Made by a program: the position numbers and the translations under genes
DNA from: an uncultured Clostridia bacterium
GTDB taxonomy: Bacteria > Bacillota > Clostridia > Christensenellales > Aristaeellaceae
DNA: 17,066 bases
Reading direction: 5' to 3'
Assembly (NCBI GenBank): GCA_934636425.1
Contig: CAKUAV010000055.1
Coordinates: forward strand, 1-17,066
Shown: in pieces, positions 7,485-14,392 of the stretch
Layout of the letters: each line of letters starts with the position of its first letter
Numbering within the stretch: the stretch's first letter is position 1
The notes under the pieces: model-generated
Database searches by the model: none
The model's input: only the letters and a program-made list of their open reading frames with translations
Told to the model about the DNA's origin: nothing

Positions 7485-8372
7485 CTATCCCTTTCTGTAC
7501 TCCACGGGCGAGCAGCCGATTTTGCTGCGGAACAGCTTTGAAAAATAGCCCGGATCGGAAAAGCCCACGCGCGCGGCAATGGCGGCGATCGGCTCCGCGC
7601 CCGATTCAATCAGCGGCATGGCCTGGCGCAGGCGATACATCAGCAGATACTGGTGAAGCGTCTGCCCGGTCTGGCGCACAATCAGCCGATTGAGCGAATT
7701 GGGATGAAAGCCGAACACCTCGCCCAGGCGGATGTTGGTCAGATTCTCTGCATAGTGGCTGTGGATATAGCCCAGTATCTGATCGATCAGCGCGCCGCCC
7801 TCCGACTGAACGCGCTGCCGCGCCACGCTGAAGAGCAACCGCGCCATCATTGCACAGAGCGTCTCCTGCATGAACAGGCGCTGTCTCTCGTATTCCTCCA
7901 GCATGTCGTGAAGCAGCCTCTCGCAGAAATACGCGTCGCTGAGCGCGAGCGGCGCGTCGGTCATCGGCAGCTCGGCGCAGGCAGGCGCTGCAATCATGCG
8001 CTCAGGACAGAACGTCTCCGCGCGCACGGGCGGAATCGGAAAGGCGGGCGGCTCGCCGCGCGTATCCAGATCGAAATTGACGGCGAACAGCGTCATGCCG
8101 CCGCCGTGCGGTATGACATAGCGATATTTCATGCCCGCTGGCCATATGAGCAGCGCGCCCTTGCGCAGCGCATGGCCGCCCGATTCAAAGTCAATCCGCC
8201 CGCCGCTCTCCATGGCGTAAACCAGACGGCAGTCGTAGGGCGTCATGTAATCGGGAAACTCGCCCTCGCGTATGGTCAGCGTCCGAACATAGCGGACAAA
8301 CGGCCTCATGTCCCTCAGCAGCACCGCGCCTTCCGCCTCCTCTTGCGTACTATACTCTGTATTAAAGCACAT
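7485..8372 (-). CDS. AraC-family transcriptional regulator, 295 aa
   Basis: The protein has the two-part AraC/XylS layout. The N-terminal half (about 20-115) is a cupin-like sensor fold (YDCRLVYAMESGG, LLIWPAGMKYRY, FAVNFDLD). The C-terminal half (about 195-295) is a double helix-turn-helix: first HTH at about 211-232, and the family signature at 265-294 with GFSDPGYFSKLFR and GCSPVEYRK. The divergent position next to uxuA suggests it senses a hexuronate-pathway sugar and controls both directions, by analogy with sugar-responsive AraC regulators; the ligand is not readable. The start is uncertain: ATG 8372 has only a weak GACGGAAAA in front, while an in-frame GTG at 8324 is preceded at 11 bases by GAGGAGG. 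The C-terminus ends in YRKG, normal for the family. Confidence 0.9.
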   Translation of the reverse strand: MCFNTEYSTQEEAEGAVLLRDMRPFVRYVRTLTIREGEFPDYMTPYDCRLVYAMESGGRIDFESGGHALRKGALLIWPAGMKYRYVIPHGGGMTLFAVNFDLDTRGEPPAFPIPPVRAETFCPERMIAAPACAELPMTDAPLALSDAYFCERLLHDMLEEYERQRLFMQETLCAMMARLLFSVARQRVQSEGGALIDQILGYIHSHYAENLTNIRLGEVFGFHPNSLNRLIVRQTGQTLHQYLLMYRLRQAMPLIESGAEPIAAIAARVGFSDPGYFSKLFRSKIGCSPVEYRKG

Positions 8373-8408
8373 TTTCCGTCAGTATTCAAGCAAAAGCGCC
8401 CCATAGCG

Positions 8409-8420
8409 TTCAATTTTGAA
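8409..8420. promoter_or_regulatory. Inverted repeat in the araC-uxuA divergent region (possible operator)
   Basis: TTCAA-TT-TTGAA is a perfect 5-bp inverted repeat in an AT-rich patch. It lies about 19 bases upstream of the predicted uxuA -35 box (roughly -55 to -66), where an AraC-type activator could act. It is short enough to occur by chance, and AraC proteins more often bind direct repeats. Confidence 0.3.
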
Positions 8421-8438
8421 AAAATTTGTATTTTCAGG

Positions 8439-8468
8439 TTGCGCTTCATGGGGGCGATGGTATATACT
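8439..8468 (+). promoter_or_regulatory. Predicted sigma-A-type promoter of uxuA
   Basis: The -35 candidate TTGCGC (8439-8444) and -10 TATACT (8463-8468) are separated by 18 bases; an overlapping TATATA at 8461 would give 16. The upstream 8411-8435 stretch is A/T-rich like an UP element. Transcription would start near 8475, leaving a leader of about 50 bases before the uxuA start codon. Confidence 0.6.
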
Positions 8469-8526
8469 TAAATAAGAGAAATCTGCCCTGTATTATTTTA
8501 TGCAATCACACAGGAGGCGACTATTT

Positions 8527-9603
8527 ATGGAAATGTCTTTCCGCTGGTACGGCACCGGCCATGACAGCATCACTTTGCAGCAGATTCGTCAGATTCCCGG
8601 CATGAAGGGCGTCATCACCACACTCTATGCCACCGAGCCCGGCGAGGCCTGGACGCGCGAAGCCGTTCACGCACTCAACGAGGAAGTCAAGGCGTCCGGC
8701 CTGAAGATCTGCGGCATCGAGAGCGTCAACGTACACGACGACATCAAGGCCGGCCTGCCCACCCGCGATATGTACATCGAAAACTACATCAAATCGCTGA
8801 CCGCGCTGGGCGAAGAGGGCATCGACATGGTGTGCTACAACTTCATGCCCGTGTTCGACTGGACGCGCACCAATCTGGCCAAGCCCCGCCACGACGGCTC
8901 CACCGTGCTGGCCTACGATCAGGCCGACATCGACCGGCTGAACCCCGAGGATATGTTCAACTCCATCAGCGGCTCGACCAACGGCTTTGTGCTGCCCGGC
9001 TGGGAGCCCGAGCGCATGGAGCGCGTCAAGGCGCTGTTCAAGATCTATGAGGGCGTGGACAACGAGGCGCTGTTCAACAACCTCAAGTACTTCCTCGAGG
9101 CCATCATGCCCACCTGCGACAAATACGGCATCAACATGGCCATCCATCCCGACGATCCGGCGTGGTCCGTGTTCGGCCTGCCCCGCATCATCATCAACGA
9201 GGAGAACATCCACCGCATGCTGAACATGGTGGACAATCCGCACAACGGCGTCACGCTGTGCACCGGCTCTCTGGGCACCAACCGCAAGAACAACCTGCCC
9301 CAGATTATCCGCGGGCTGAAGGGGCGCATCCACTTCGCCCATGTGCGCAATCTGCAGTTCTTCAGCGACACGCAGTTCGAAGAGGCCGCGCATCTCTCCG
9401 CCGACGGCACATTCGATATGTACGAAATCATGAAGGCGCTCTACGAGATCGGCTTCAACGGCCCGATCCGTCCCGACCACGGCCGCACCATCTGGGGCGA
9501 AAAGTGCATGCCCGGCTACGGCCTGTACGATCGCGCGCTGGGCGCCGCCTATCTCAACGGCCTTTGGGAGGCCATCGACAAGAGCCACAAGCGCGGCGTG
9601 TAA
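8527..9603 (+). CDS. uxuA: D-mannonate dehydratase, 358 aa
   Basis: UxuA removes water from D-mannonate to give 2-keto-3-deoxygluconate in the cytoplasmic glucuronate/hexuronate catabolic route. The opening MSFRWYGTGHDSITLQQIRQ and the full length (about 350-360) are typical of the family. Predicted Mn2+ ligands, by comparison with known UxuA structures, are His207 (IHPDD), Cys245 (LCTGS), His272 (FAHVRN) and Asp317 (RPDHG), with catalytic His318 beside it and Tyr331 (PGYG) nearby. The start at 8527 is chosen because AGGAGG at 8512-8517 lies 9 bases before it; an ATG at 8500 lies upstream of that site and would add nine basic residues. It is divergent from an AraC-type regulator and is followed 80 bases later by an SDR oxidoreductase that probably performs the preceding reduction step. 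Confidence 0.97.
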   Translation: MEMSFRWYGTGHDSITLQQIRQIPGMKGVITTLYATEPGEAWTREAVHALNEEVKASGLKICGIESVNVHDDIKAGLPTRDMYIENYIKSLTALGEEGIDMVCYNFMPVFDWTRTNLAKPRHDGSTVLAYDQADIDRLNPEDMFNSISGSTNGFVLPGWEPERMERVKALFKIYEGVDNEALFNNLKYFLEAIMPTCDKYGINMAIHPDDPAWSVFGLPRIIINEENIHRMLNMVDNPHNGVTLCTGSLGTNRKNNLPQIIRGLKGRIHFAHVRNLQFFSDTQFEEAAHLSADGTFDMYEIMKALYEIGFNGPIRPDHGRTIWGEKCMPGYGLYDRALGAAYLNGLWEAIDKSHKRGV

Positions 9604-9621
9604 AACGCGCCGGCGCATAGA

Positions 9622-9659
9622 AATCGCCGCGTCTCTTTTTTTCAGGGGACGCAGCGATT
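9622..9659 (+). other. Imperfect hairpin between uxuA and the SDR gene
   Basis: Two 12-base arms (9622-9633 and 9648-9659) pair with one C-A mismatch around a 14-base T-rich loop. No T-run follows the 3' arm on the + strand; A-rich sequence and the SDR ribosome binding site come next. It therefore does not look like a full terminator and may instead protect or separate the two coding segments of one transcript. Confidence 0.45.
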
Positions 9660-9683
9660 CTTCAAAAAAGGAGGCTGTTCGTC

Positions 9684-10424
9684 ATGAATTTTGAGGGAAA
9701 AGTTGCCATGATCACCGGCGCGAGCGTGGGCATCGGGCGCGCGTGCGCCATCCGCTTCAGTGAAATGGGCGCAAAGCTCGTGCTGCTCGACTACAATGCC
9801 GAGACGCTCGCCGCGCTCGGCGAAGAGCTCAAAGCCCGTCATGCGGACGACGCGCTGACATTTGCCTGCGACGTGGGCGACGAAGCCGCCGTGCAGGCCG
9901 CCGTCTCGCAGGCGCTTCAGCGCTTCGGCAGGATCGACATACTGGTCAACAACGCCGCGCTGTGGCGCTGCTGGTCGTCCTTCGTAGACACGCCCGCGTC
10001 CGAATGGGAAAAGTTCATCCGCATCAACGTCATGGGCGTTGTGCATTGCACGAAGGCCGTGCTGGGCGGCATGATCGAGCGCGGCTGCGGCCGCATTGTC
10101 AACGTCGGCTCGGTGGCCGGCGTGTACGGCAACGCCAACATGGTTCACTATTCCGCCACCAAGGGCGCTTTGATCGCCATGACAAAAGCCCTTGCCAAGG
10201 AGGTGGCCGCCAGGGGCGTGACGGTCAACTGCGTCTCGCCCGGCAGCGTCAGTCCCTCCGAGCACATGGACATCCACTACACCGAGCCCAGCGAGCTGGC
10301 CTTTATGGGACGCACCGGCAGCGATGCTGAAAACGCCGATCTCATCTGCTTCCTCTCCAGCGACGAGGCCGGCTACATCTCCGCGCAGAACATACAGATC
10401 GACGGCTGCCGCCGCAAGCAGTAA
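9684..10424 (+). CDS. SDR-family NAD(P)-dependent oxidoreductase, probable fructuronate reductase (UxuB-type), 246 aa
   Basis: This is a classical short-chain dehydrogenase. It has the cofactor glycine motif TGASVGIG (11-18), Asp36 at the end of beta-2 (LVLLDYN), which favours NAD(H) over NADP(H), NNAA at 89-92, and the catalytic set Asn115, Ser143, Tyr156 and Lys160 (YSATK), followed by PGSV at 186-189. Length (about 250) is normal. The specific substrate is not visible in the sequence. Placement directly after uxuA suggests it interconverts D-fructuronate and D-mannonate, the step before UxuA; SDR-type UxuB enzymes are known in Bacillus. Related alternatives are a KduD-like or gluconate 5-dehydrogenase-like enzyme. 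The start is firm: AGGAGG at 9669-9674 lies 9 bases before ATG. A perfect terminator follows 20 bases after the stop. Confidence 0.9.
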   Translation: MNFEGKVAMITGASVGIGRACAIRFSEMGAKLVLLDYNAETLAALGEELKARHADDALTFACDVGDEAAVQAAVSQALQRFGRIDILVNNAALWRCWSSFVDTPASEWEKFIRINVMGVVHCTKAVLGGMIERGCGRIVNVGSVAGVYGNANMVHYSATKGALIAMTKALAKEVAARGVTVNCVSPGSVSPSEHMDIHYTEPSELAFMGRTGSDAENADLICFLSSDEAGYISAQNIQIDGCRRKQ

Positions 10425-10443
10425 GCCCTCCCCTGAAATTGCC

Positions 10444-10477
10444 AAAGCCTTCCGACTGCGCGCCGGAAGGCTTTTTC
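10444..10477 (+). terminator. Rho-independent terminator of the uxuA-SDR unit
   Basis: AGCCTTCCG (10446-10454) pairs perfectly with CGGAAGGCT (10464-10472) across a 9-base loop, followed by TTTTTC. It lies 20 bases after the SDR stop codon. Confidence 0.93.
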
Positions 10478-10647
10478 GTTTCCTCACGCGCGGCAAATCG
10501 CCAAATTTTTGCCAAATTATTCCAACGCGGGTCTGCCTGTGCGCGTCTAATAAAAGAGCGTGCGTGCAAAGGGGAGGTGTCGGAAATATTGCGCCGGCGC
10601 GGCCGTGAAATCCACGGAGAAACAGCGCCCCGCTTTGACGTAAATTG
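10478..10647. other. Intergenic leader region with a short tandem repeat
   Basis: This gene-free stretch lies between the SDR terminator and the promoter of the BIG2 protein. It holds two adjacent 11-base units differing at one base (GCCAAATTTTT at 10500-10510 and GCCAAATTATT at 10511-10521). They are preceded by GGCAAATC, which forms a GGCAAA/TTTGCC inverted repeat with the first unit boundary. No gene with a credible start is visible; a 48-codon GTG frame at 10577-10723 is not convincing. Confidence 0.4.
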
Positions 10648-10676
10648 TTGCTTTTTTCGCCACAATATGGTATACT
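10648..10676 (+). promoter_or_regulatory. Predicted extended -10 promoter of the BIG2 protein gene
   Basis: TTGCTT (10648-10653) and TATACT (10671-10676) are spaced by exactly 17 bases, and TGG directly before the -10 gives an extended -10 (TGnTATACT). The leader to the start codon would be about 35-40 bases and includes GGAGG at 10705-10709. Confidence 0.75.
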
Positions 10677-10719
10677 CTTATTTGTTCCAGTATGTATATC
10701 GTTCGGAGGTGAACGCTCT

Positions 10720-13623
10720 ATGAATCGATCCGCACCCCTGCGCCTCATCGCAGCGCTTCTGCTCTGCCTGGCGCTGACGACGCTGCTGCCCGCGGCCATG
10801 GCGGAAAGCCTGCCTGCGGCCGAACAGACCGCGTCTGTATTGACGCTCTCTGAAAAGCAGATCGTCATCGATCTGGCTTCCTCCAGCCGTCATACAATTT
10901 CGGCTTCCCTCACGCCGGCCGATTCCTCGGCGCGCTACAGCTATTCCAGCTCTGACACGCGCATTGCGCGCGTCTCATCGCGCGGCGTTATCACCGGCCG
11001 CAGGCGGGGAACCTGCACGATCACGGTTCGCCAGCGCGGCGGCGAGGCGACCGCCCAGTGCACAGTCACGGTGAAAGACAGCCGCGTGCCCCAGTCGATC
11101 ACCTTTGTGCAGGGCACGAGCGCGACGCTCGAGCGCTATGAAACGCTCCAGCTCACGGCGCAGGTTATGCCGGCGTCGGCCGATCAGCGCGTCGCATGGA
11201 AGAGCAGCGCGCGCGGCGTCGCCACGGTCAGTTCAAAAGGGCTGGTCACGGCCAAGCGGGGCGGCACCGCCGTCATCACCTGCTATTCCCGCCGCGACCG
11301 AACCGTTCTGGGCGAGATCACCGTCACAGTCAAGGAATATCCCACGCCGACCGCCATCTCGCTCGATCATGAGCCGCACTATATGATCGTCGGAACGACG
11401 CTTCAGCTGCATCCGCAGACTGAGCCTGCCGGACAGCGCGTGTGCGAAATGTTCACATGGCGCTCGTCCTCGTCGCGCCGCGCGTCGGTCAGCGCCAGCG
11501 GCCTTGTGACCGCCAAGTCGACCGGCGTGGTCACGATCACCTGTTCCTCCAAGCAGAACTCCCGCATCCGGGAGACGCTGCGCATCGTGGTCGTCAAGCC
11601 CGATTCGCCCTACTACATCACGCTGACGCCCGGCAGCGAGACGATCAACGCCTATGCGGGCGATACGCTGCACATCGGCGCGTCGGTGTTCCCGGCCAAC
11701 CGCGCGCAGGGCATCGTCTGGAAGAGCAGCCGCACATCGGTCGCCACAGTCGATCAAAACGGCAACGTGACCGTCAAAAGACCCGGCACAGTCAAGATCA
11801 CGGCGACGTCGAGCGTCAATCGCGACATTCAGTCCAGCGTGACGATCAGAGCCACGCGCCTGCCCGCGCCCGACGCAATCACGCTCTCGCCCATGCCCGC
11901 GACGCTCGAAGTGAGCGATACGCTGGCGCTGAGCGCGCAGGTCTATCCGACCGACGAGCGCCGCAGCCGCGAGTTCCGCTGGAAGACCAGCTCGAGCTCC
12001 ATCGCGCGCGTGTCGAGCGACGGCGTTGTGACCCCGCGCAGGCTGGGCACCGTCACGATCACCTGCTATTCCGCGGTCGATTCGGATGTGCGCGCCACGC
12101 TGACGCTGCGCATCGTCGACAGCAAAATGCCCGACAAGATCACGCTGAACGTGCCTTCGCTCTCCATGGAGGACGGCCAGAAGGTTCAGCTCACGCCCAC
12201 AATCGAACCGGCGACCGCCACGCAGACGGTCAGCTGGAAGAGCAGCAAAACGCGCGTCGCCACCGTCGATTCGAACGGCGTTGTGACCGCCCATGCCGCC
12301 GGCACAGCCTATATCACCGCCACATCGACCCACCCCAGCGCAAAATCGGTGCGGATTCAGGTGACCGTAACGCAGAAGGCTGCGCCCTCCGCGCTGTCCT
12401 TCCCGACCTCCGTCGCCTCGATCTATGTGGGCAAGTCCGCGCAGATCGCCGTGCAGCCGCAGCCCGCGAACGCCAGCGTGATGTGCCAGTATGTAAGCTC
12501 CGATCCGTCGATCGCCTCGGTCGATCAGAACGGCATCGTGACCACGCACAAGACCGGCATTGTCACAATATCGGCCCGTTCGCTCAAGAACAGCCATGCC
12601 AGCGCATCCGTCCGCGTGATCGTCTATGACGACAACACGCCCGGCGCGGTCAATCTGGAGAGCGCGTCGCTCTATCTGGGGCTCAAATATGGCGATTATC
12701 TGCGCGCTTCGGTCTTCCCGGCCACGGCCAGCCAGACCATTGTCTGGAGCAGCGCCAATCCGAATATCGCCACGGTCGACGATAAGGGCTACATTTACGG
12801 CAAGGCCATCGGCACGACCACCGTCACGGCCACGGCCGTCAACGGCGTGAGCGCGTCCTGCACGGTCTATGTGACCAGCACGAACGTATCCGGCGTGATT
12901 CCCACGCGCACCACAACGATCTCCGGCATTCCTGAGAACCTCGGCAAGATATACGCCATTCAGGACAGCGCGCTGGACGTCATTGCCTCGCTCAATGCGC
13001 TGGGCGCGATTTCCGGCAGCGAGGCCAGCGCCCGCTCGGCGATCATCCGCCGCGCCATGGCCGATCAGGCCTTCCCCTGGATGACGCTCAGCACGCAGGA
13101 GTACTGGACTCAGAAGTATGCTGAGAAGCGCTATCTGCCCGGCCGCGTCTATTACGGGCTGCCCTACACGCAGGCCGGCGCGAACGGCAACTCCGCCAAC
13201 CGCACCTACACGGCCGCCAAGGCGCTGACCGAAAAGCGCTATTACGACAGCAATCAGGGCTATTACATCCTCAATCAGAAGAACCTGCTCAACGGCAGCT
13301 ATGCCGGCTGCGACTGCTCCTTCTTCGTCAACTCGGCCACCTACGGCATCAATCATCCGGCCGCGGCGCTCAAGACCTACACGATGAACACGTCGAATTA
13401 CTACAAGACGCTCAGGAGCTATTCCGAGCTGCGACCCGGCGATCACATCGTGCTGGCCAAGAGCCACACCGTCATGTTCCTGTACTGGATGGACGCCGAA
13501 AAGACCAGGTTCATGATCATTGAGCAGGGCGGCGACGGCAACACAATCATCTGCTCGATCAAGAACGCCTCGGAATACGCCTCGAAGGGCTATATTCCGC
13601 GCCGCGTGAGCAGCTTCAGCTGA
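10720..13623 (+). CDS. Secreted protein with eight BIG2 Ig-like domains and a C-terminal NlpC/P60-like domain, 967 aa
   Basis: A Sec signal peptide (Arg at 3 and 8, hydrophobic core 9-25, likely cut after AMA at 26-28) shows export. Eight Ig-like BIG2 repeats of about 80-85 residues follow, at roughly 39-119, 124-206, 210-294, 298-380, 384-468, 472-552, 556-637 and 642-719. Each has a W/YxSS...ATV...GxVTA...GTxxIT core. The last 230 residues carry a cysteine-peptidase-like fold: GRVYYGLPYTQ (808-818), Cys866 in CDCSFFV, His916 in KSHTVMFLYW after LRPGD, and Glu935/Gln936 in MIIEQGG. That order fits the NlpC/P60 Cys-His-polar triad, so peptidoglycan cleavage is likely though divergent from the usual DCSGFV. 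The repeats probably hold the enzyme at or near the wall; no LPxTG or membrane anchor is seen. The start has GGAGG 10 bases upstream and the gene has its own promoter and terminator. It is very rich in Ser and Thr. Confidence 0.9.
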   Translation: MNRSAPLRLIAALLLCLALTTLLPAAMAESLPAAEQTASVLTLSEKQIVIDLASSSRHTISASLTPADSSARYSYSSSDTRIARVSSRGVITGRRRGTCTITVRQRGGEATAQCTVTVKDSRVPQSITFVQGTSATLERYETLQLTAQVMPASADQRVAWKSSARGVATVSSKGLVTAKRGGTAVITCYSRRDRTVLGEITVTVKEYPTPTAISLDHEPHYMIVGTTLQLHPQTEPAGQRVCEMFTWRSSSSRRASVSASGLVTAKSTGVVTITCSSKQNSRIRETLRIVVVKPDSPYYITLTPGSETINAYAGDTLHIGASVFPANRAQGIVWKSSRTSVATVDQNGNVTVKRPGTVKITATSSVNRDIQSSVTIRATRLPAPDAITLSPMPATLEVSDTLALSAQVYPTDERRSREFRWKTSSSSIARVSSDGVVTPRRLGTVTITCYSAVDSDVRATLTLRIVDSKMPDKITLNVPSLSMEDGQKVQLTPTIEPATATQTVSWKSSKTRVATVDSNGVVTAHAAGTAYITATSTHPSAKSVRIQVTVTQKAAPSALSFPTSVASIYVGKSAQIAVQPQPANASVMCQYVSSDPSIASVDQNGIVTTHKTGIVTISARSLKNSHASASVRVIVYDDNTPGAVNLESASLYLGLKYGDYLRASVFPATASQTIVWSSANPNIATVDDKGYIYGKAIGTTTVTATAVNGVSASCTVYVTSTNVSGVIPTRTTTISGIPENLGKIYAIQDSALDVIASLNALGAISGSEASARSAIIRRAMADQAFPWMTLSTQEYWTQKYAEKRYLPGRVYYGLPYTQAGANGNSANRTYTAAKALTEKRYYDSNQGYYILNQKNLLNGSYAGCDCSFFVNSATYGINHPAAALKTYTMNTSNYYKTLRSYSELRPGDHIVLAKSHTVMFLYWMDAEKTRFMIIEQGGDGNTIICSIKNASEYASKGYIPRRVSSFS

Positions 13624-13643
13624 TCCAATCCGGCGAAACACAA

Positions 13644-13690
13644 GCGCGCCCATCGCATGAAAAACCTCATGCGATGGGCGCGTTGTTTTG
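13644..13690 (+). terminator. Rho-independent terminator of the BIG2 protein gene
   Basis: A perfect 15-bp stem (13645-13659 with 13668-13682) encloses an 8-base A-rich loop, followed by TTGTTTTG. It lies 21 bases after the stop codon. Read on the minus strand it lacks a good T-run, although the A-rich loop is present. Confidence 0.92.
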
Positions 13691-13865
13691 CCCTTGCCGT
13701 ACAATCGGGGAGCCGGATGCACGAACAGCACAGCTCCGACGTATACCCGAAAAAAGGACACGCACTCCCGAGCGGAGTTTCCCGCAAAGGAAGCCTGAAT
13801 TTCGAAGGATTCCACACACAGCGCCAAATCAAAGGTCGCCGCAGCAGAAATAGTGAAGAAGAGCG
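13691..13865. other. Gene-free region between convergent units, function unknown
   Basis: No credible gene is visible on either strand. Short self-complementary pieces occur (GGAGC/GCTCC around 13710-13738; ACTCC/GGAGT around 13764-13780; TTCGAA at 13801-13806). Base use differs from the flanking genes, being less GC-rich. It might be a dispersed intergenic element or decayed sequence. Confidence 0.3.
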
Positions 13866-13882
13866 CCGAGATGGCGTCTCGG
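13866..13882 (-). terminator. Weak candidate terminator after the Nudix gene
   Basis: On the minus strand CCGAGA and TCTCGG form a 6-bp stem with a 5-base loop about 20 bases after the Nudix stop. Only a mixed C/T tract follows (CGCTCTTCTTC), so termination would be inefficient. Confidence 0.35.
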
Positions 13883-13901
13883 GGAATTCTTCAGATTTTC
13901 C

Positions 13902-14378
13902 TCAGCTTCGCGAAACAAAGTGCTTCATCGACCCGTCCAGACAGGCGATTTCGTCCTTCAGGAATTCAGGATAGACCGTCGCGTCCTTCAGCCGCTCAAT
14001 CGGCAGCAGCCCATATTTCACGCGCGGGTTATCGCGCTGCGCAGTCCATATACCGCTTCGGATCGGCGGCGAATCCGGCAGCGCCTCGATCAGATAATAA
14101 AACGCAATGCCGTGCGCCATTTTTCCGTTCCAATGCCAGAAACACTCCTCGCTCCACAAAAGGCGCCTGCACGCGATGCGCAGGCCTGTTTCCTCGAAAA
14201 GCTCCCGTTTCAGCGCATCCTCCAGTGTCTCGCCGGCCTTCACATGGCCGCCGGGCAGCGCGTATTCATCGCCGCCGGCCTCCCGCTGTACGAGAATATT
14301 CCCGTCCTCAACGAGCACGGCTGCGGCGCGCAGTTCGCAGATGAAACCGTCCGCCTCAAATATCCAGTCTCTGCTCAT
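13902..14378 (-). CDS. Nudix hydrolase, 158 aa
   Basis: The Nudix box Gx5Ex7REUxEExGU is complete at residues 44-66 (GHVKAGE ... REL ... EETGL), preceded by LPGG. The enzyme therefore should hydrolyse a nucleoside diphosphate linked to another moiety, with Mg2+ held by Glu59, Glu62 and Glu63. Substrate class cannot be fixed: an (8-oxo-)dGTP or ADP-ribose type is possible, and the linked oxidised-guanine glycosylase makes a MutT-like role attractive but unproven. Start ATG 14378 is chosen because AAAGGA lies 7 bases upstream; an in-frame GTG at 14396 overlaps the stop of the preceding gene and has no good site. The gap to the upstream DUF554 gene is 14 bases, so the two are co-translated neighbours. 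The C-terminal 40 residues (VKYGLLPIERLKDATVYPEF) are typical of a Nudix subgroup that ends in a helix. Confidence 0.92.
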   Translation of the reverse strand: MSRDWIFEADGFICELRAAAVLVEDGNILVQREAGGDEYALPGGHVKAGETLEDALKRELFEETGLRIACRRLLWSEECFWHWNGKMAHGIAFYYLIEALPDSPPIRSGIWTAQRDNPRVKYGLLPIERLKDATVYPEFLKDEIACLDGSMKHFVSRS

Positions 14379-14392
14379 TGCATTGTCCTTTC

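Noticed and set aside
8521..9618. Minus-strand open frame of 365 codons opposite uxuA.
   Set aside because: UxuA is unmistakable on the + strand and the antisense product is low-complexity Val/Ala/His/Asp-rich sequence.
9622..9659. Hairpin after uxuA considered as a terminator.
   Set aside because: No T-run follows on the + strand and none suits the minus strand, so it is listed as a hairpin only.
10577..10723. Possible 48-codon leader frame starting at GTG 10577 whose TGA overlaps the BIG2 protein start as ATGA.
   Set aside because: The predicted promoter lies inside it, its GGGGAG site abuts the GTG with no spacing, and the product has no signal of a real peptide.
10830..12880. Repetitive sequence that might be a tandem DNA repeat or CRISPR-like array.
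   Set aside because: The periodicity of about 250 bases is the BIG2 protein domain repeat; DNA identity between units is limited to short motif-encoding stretches and there are no spacers.
11233..13827. Minus-strand open frame of about 864 codons opposite the BIG2 protein.
   Set aside because: It runs through a strong + strand terminator, is dominated by Arg, Gly, Ala and Asp, and has no ribosome binding site or domain; it is a shadow of the BIG2 gene.
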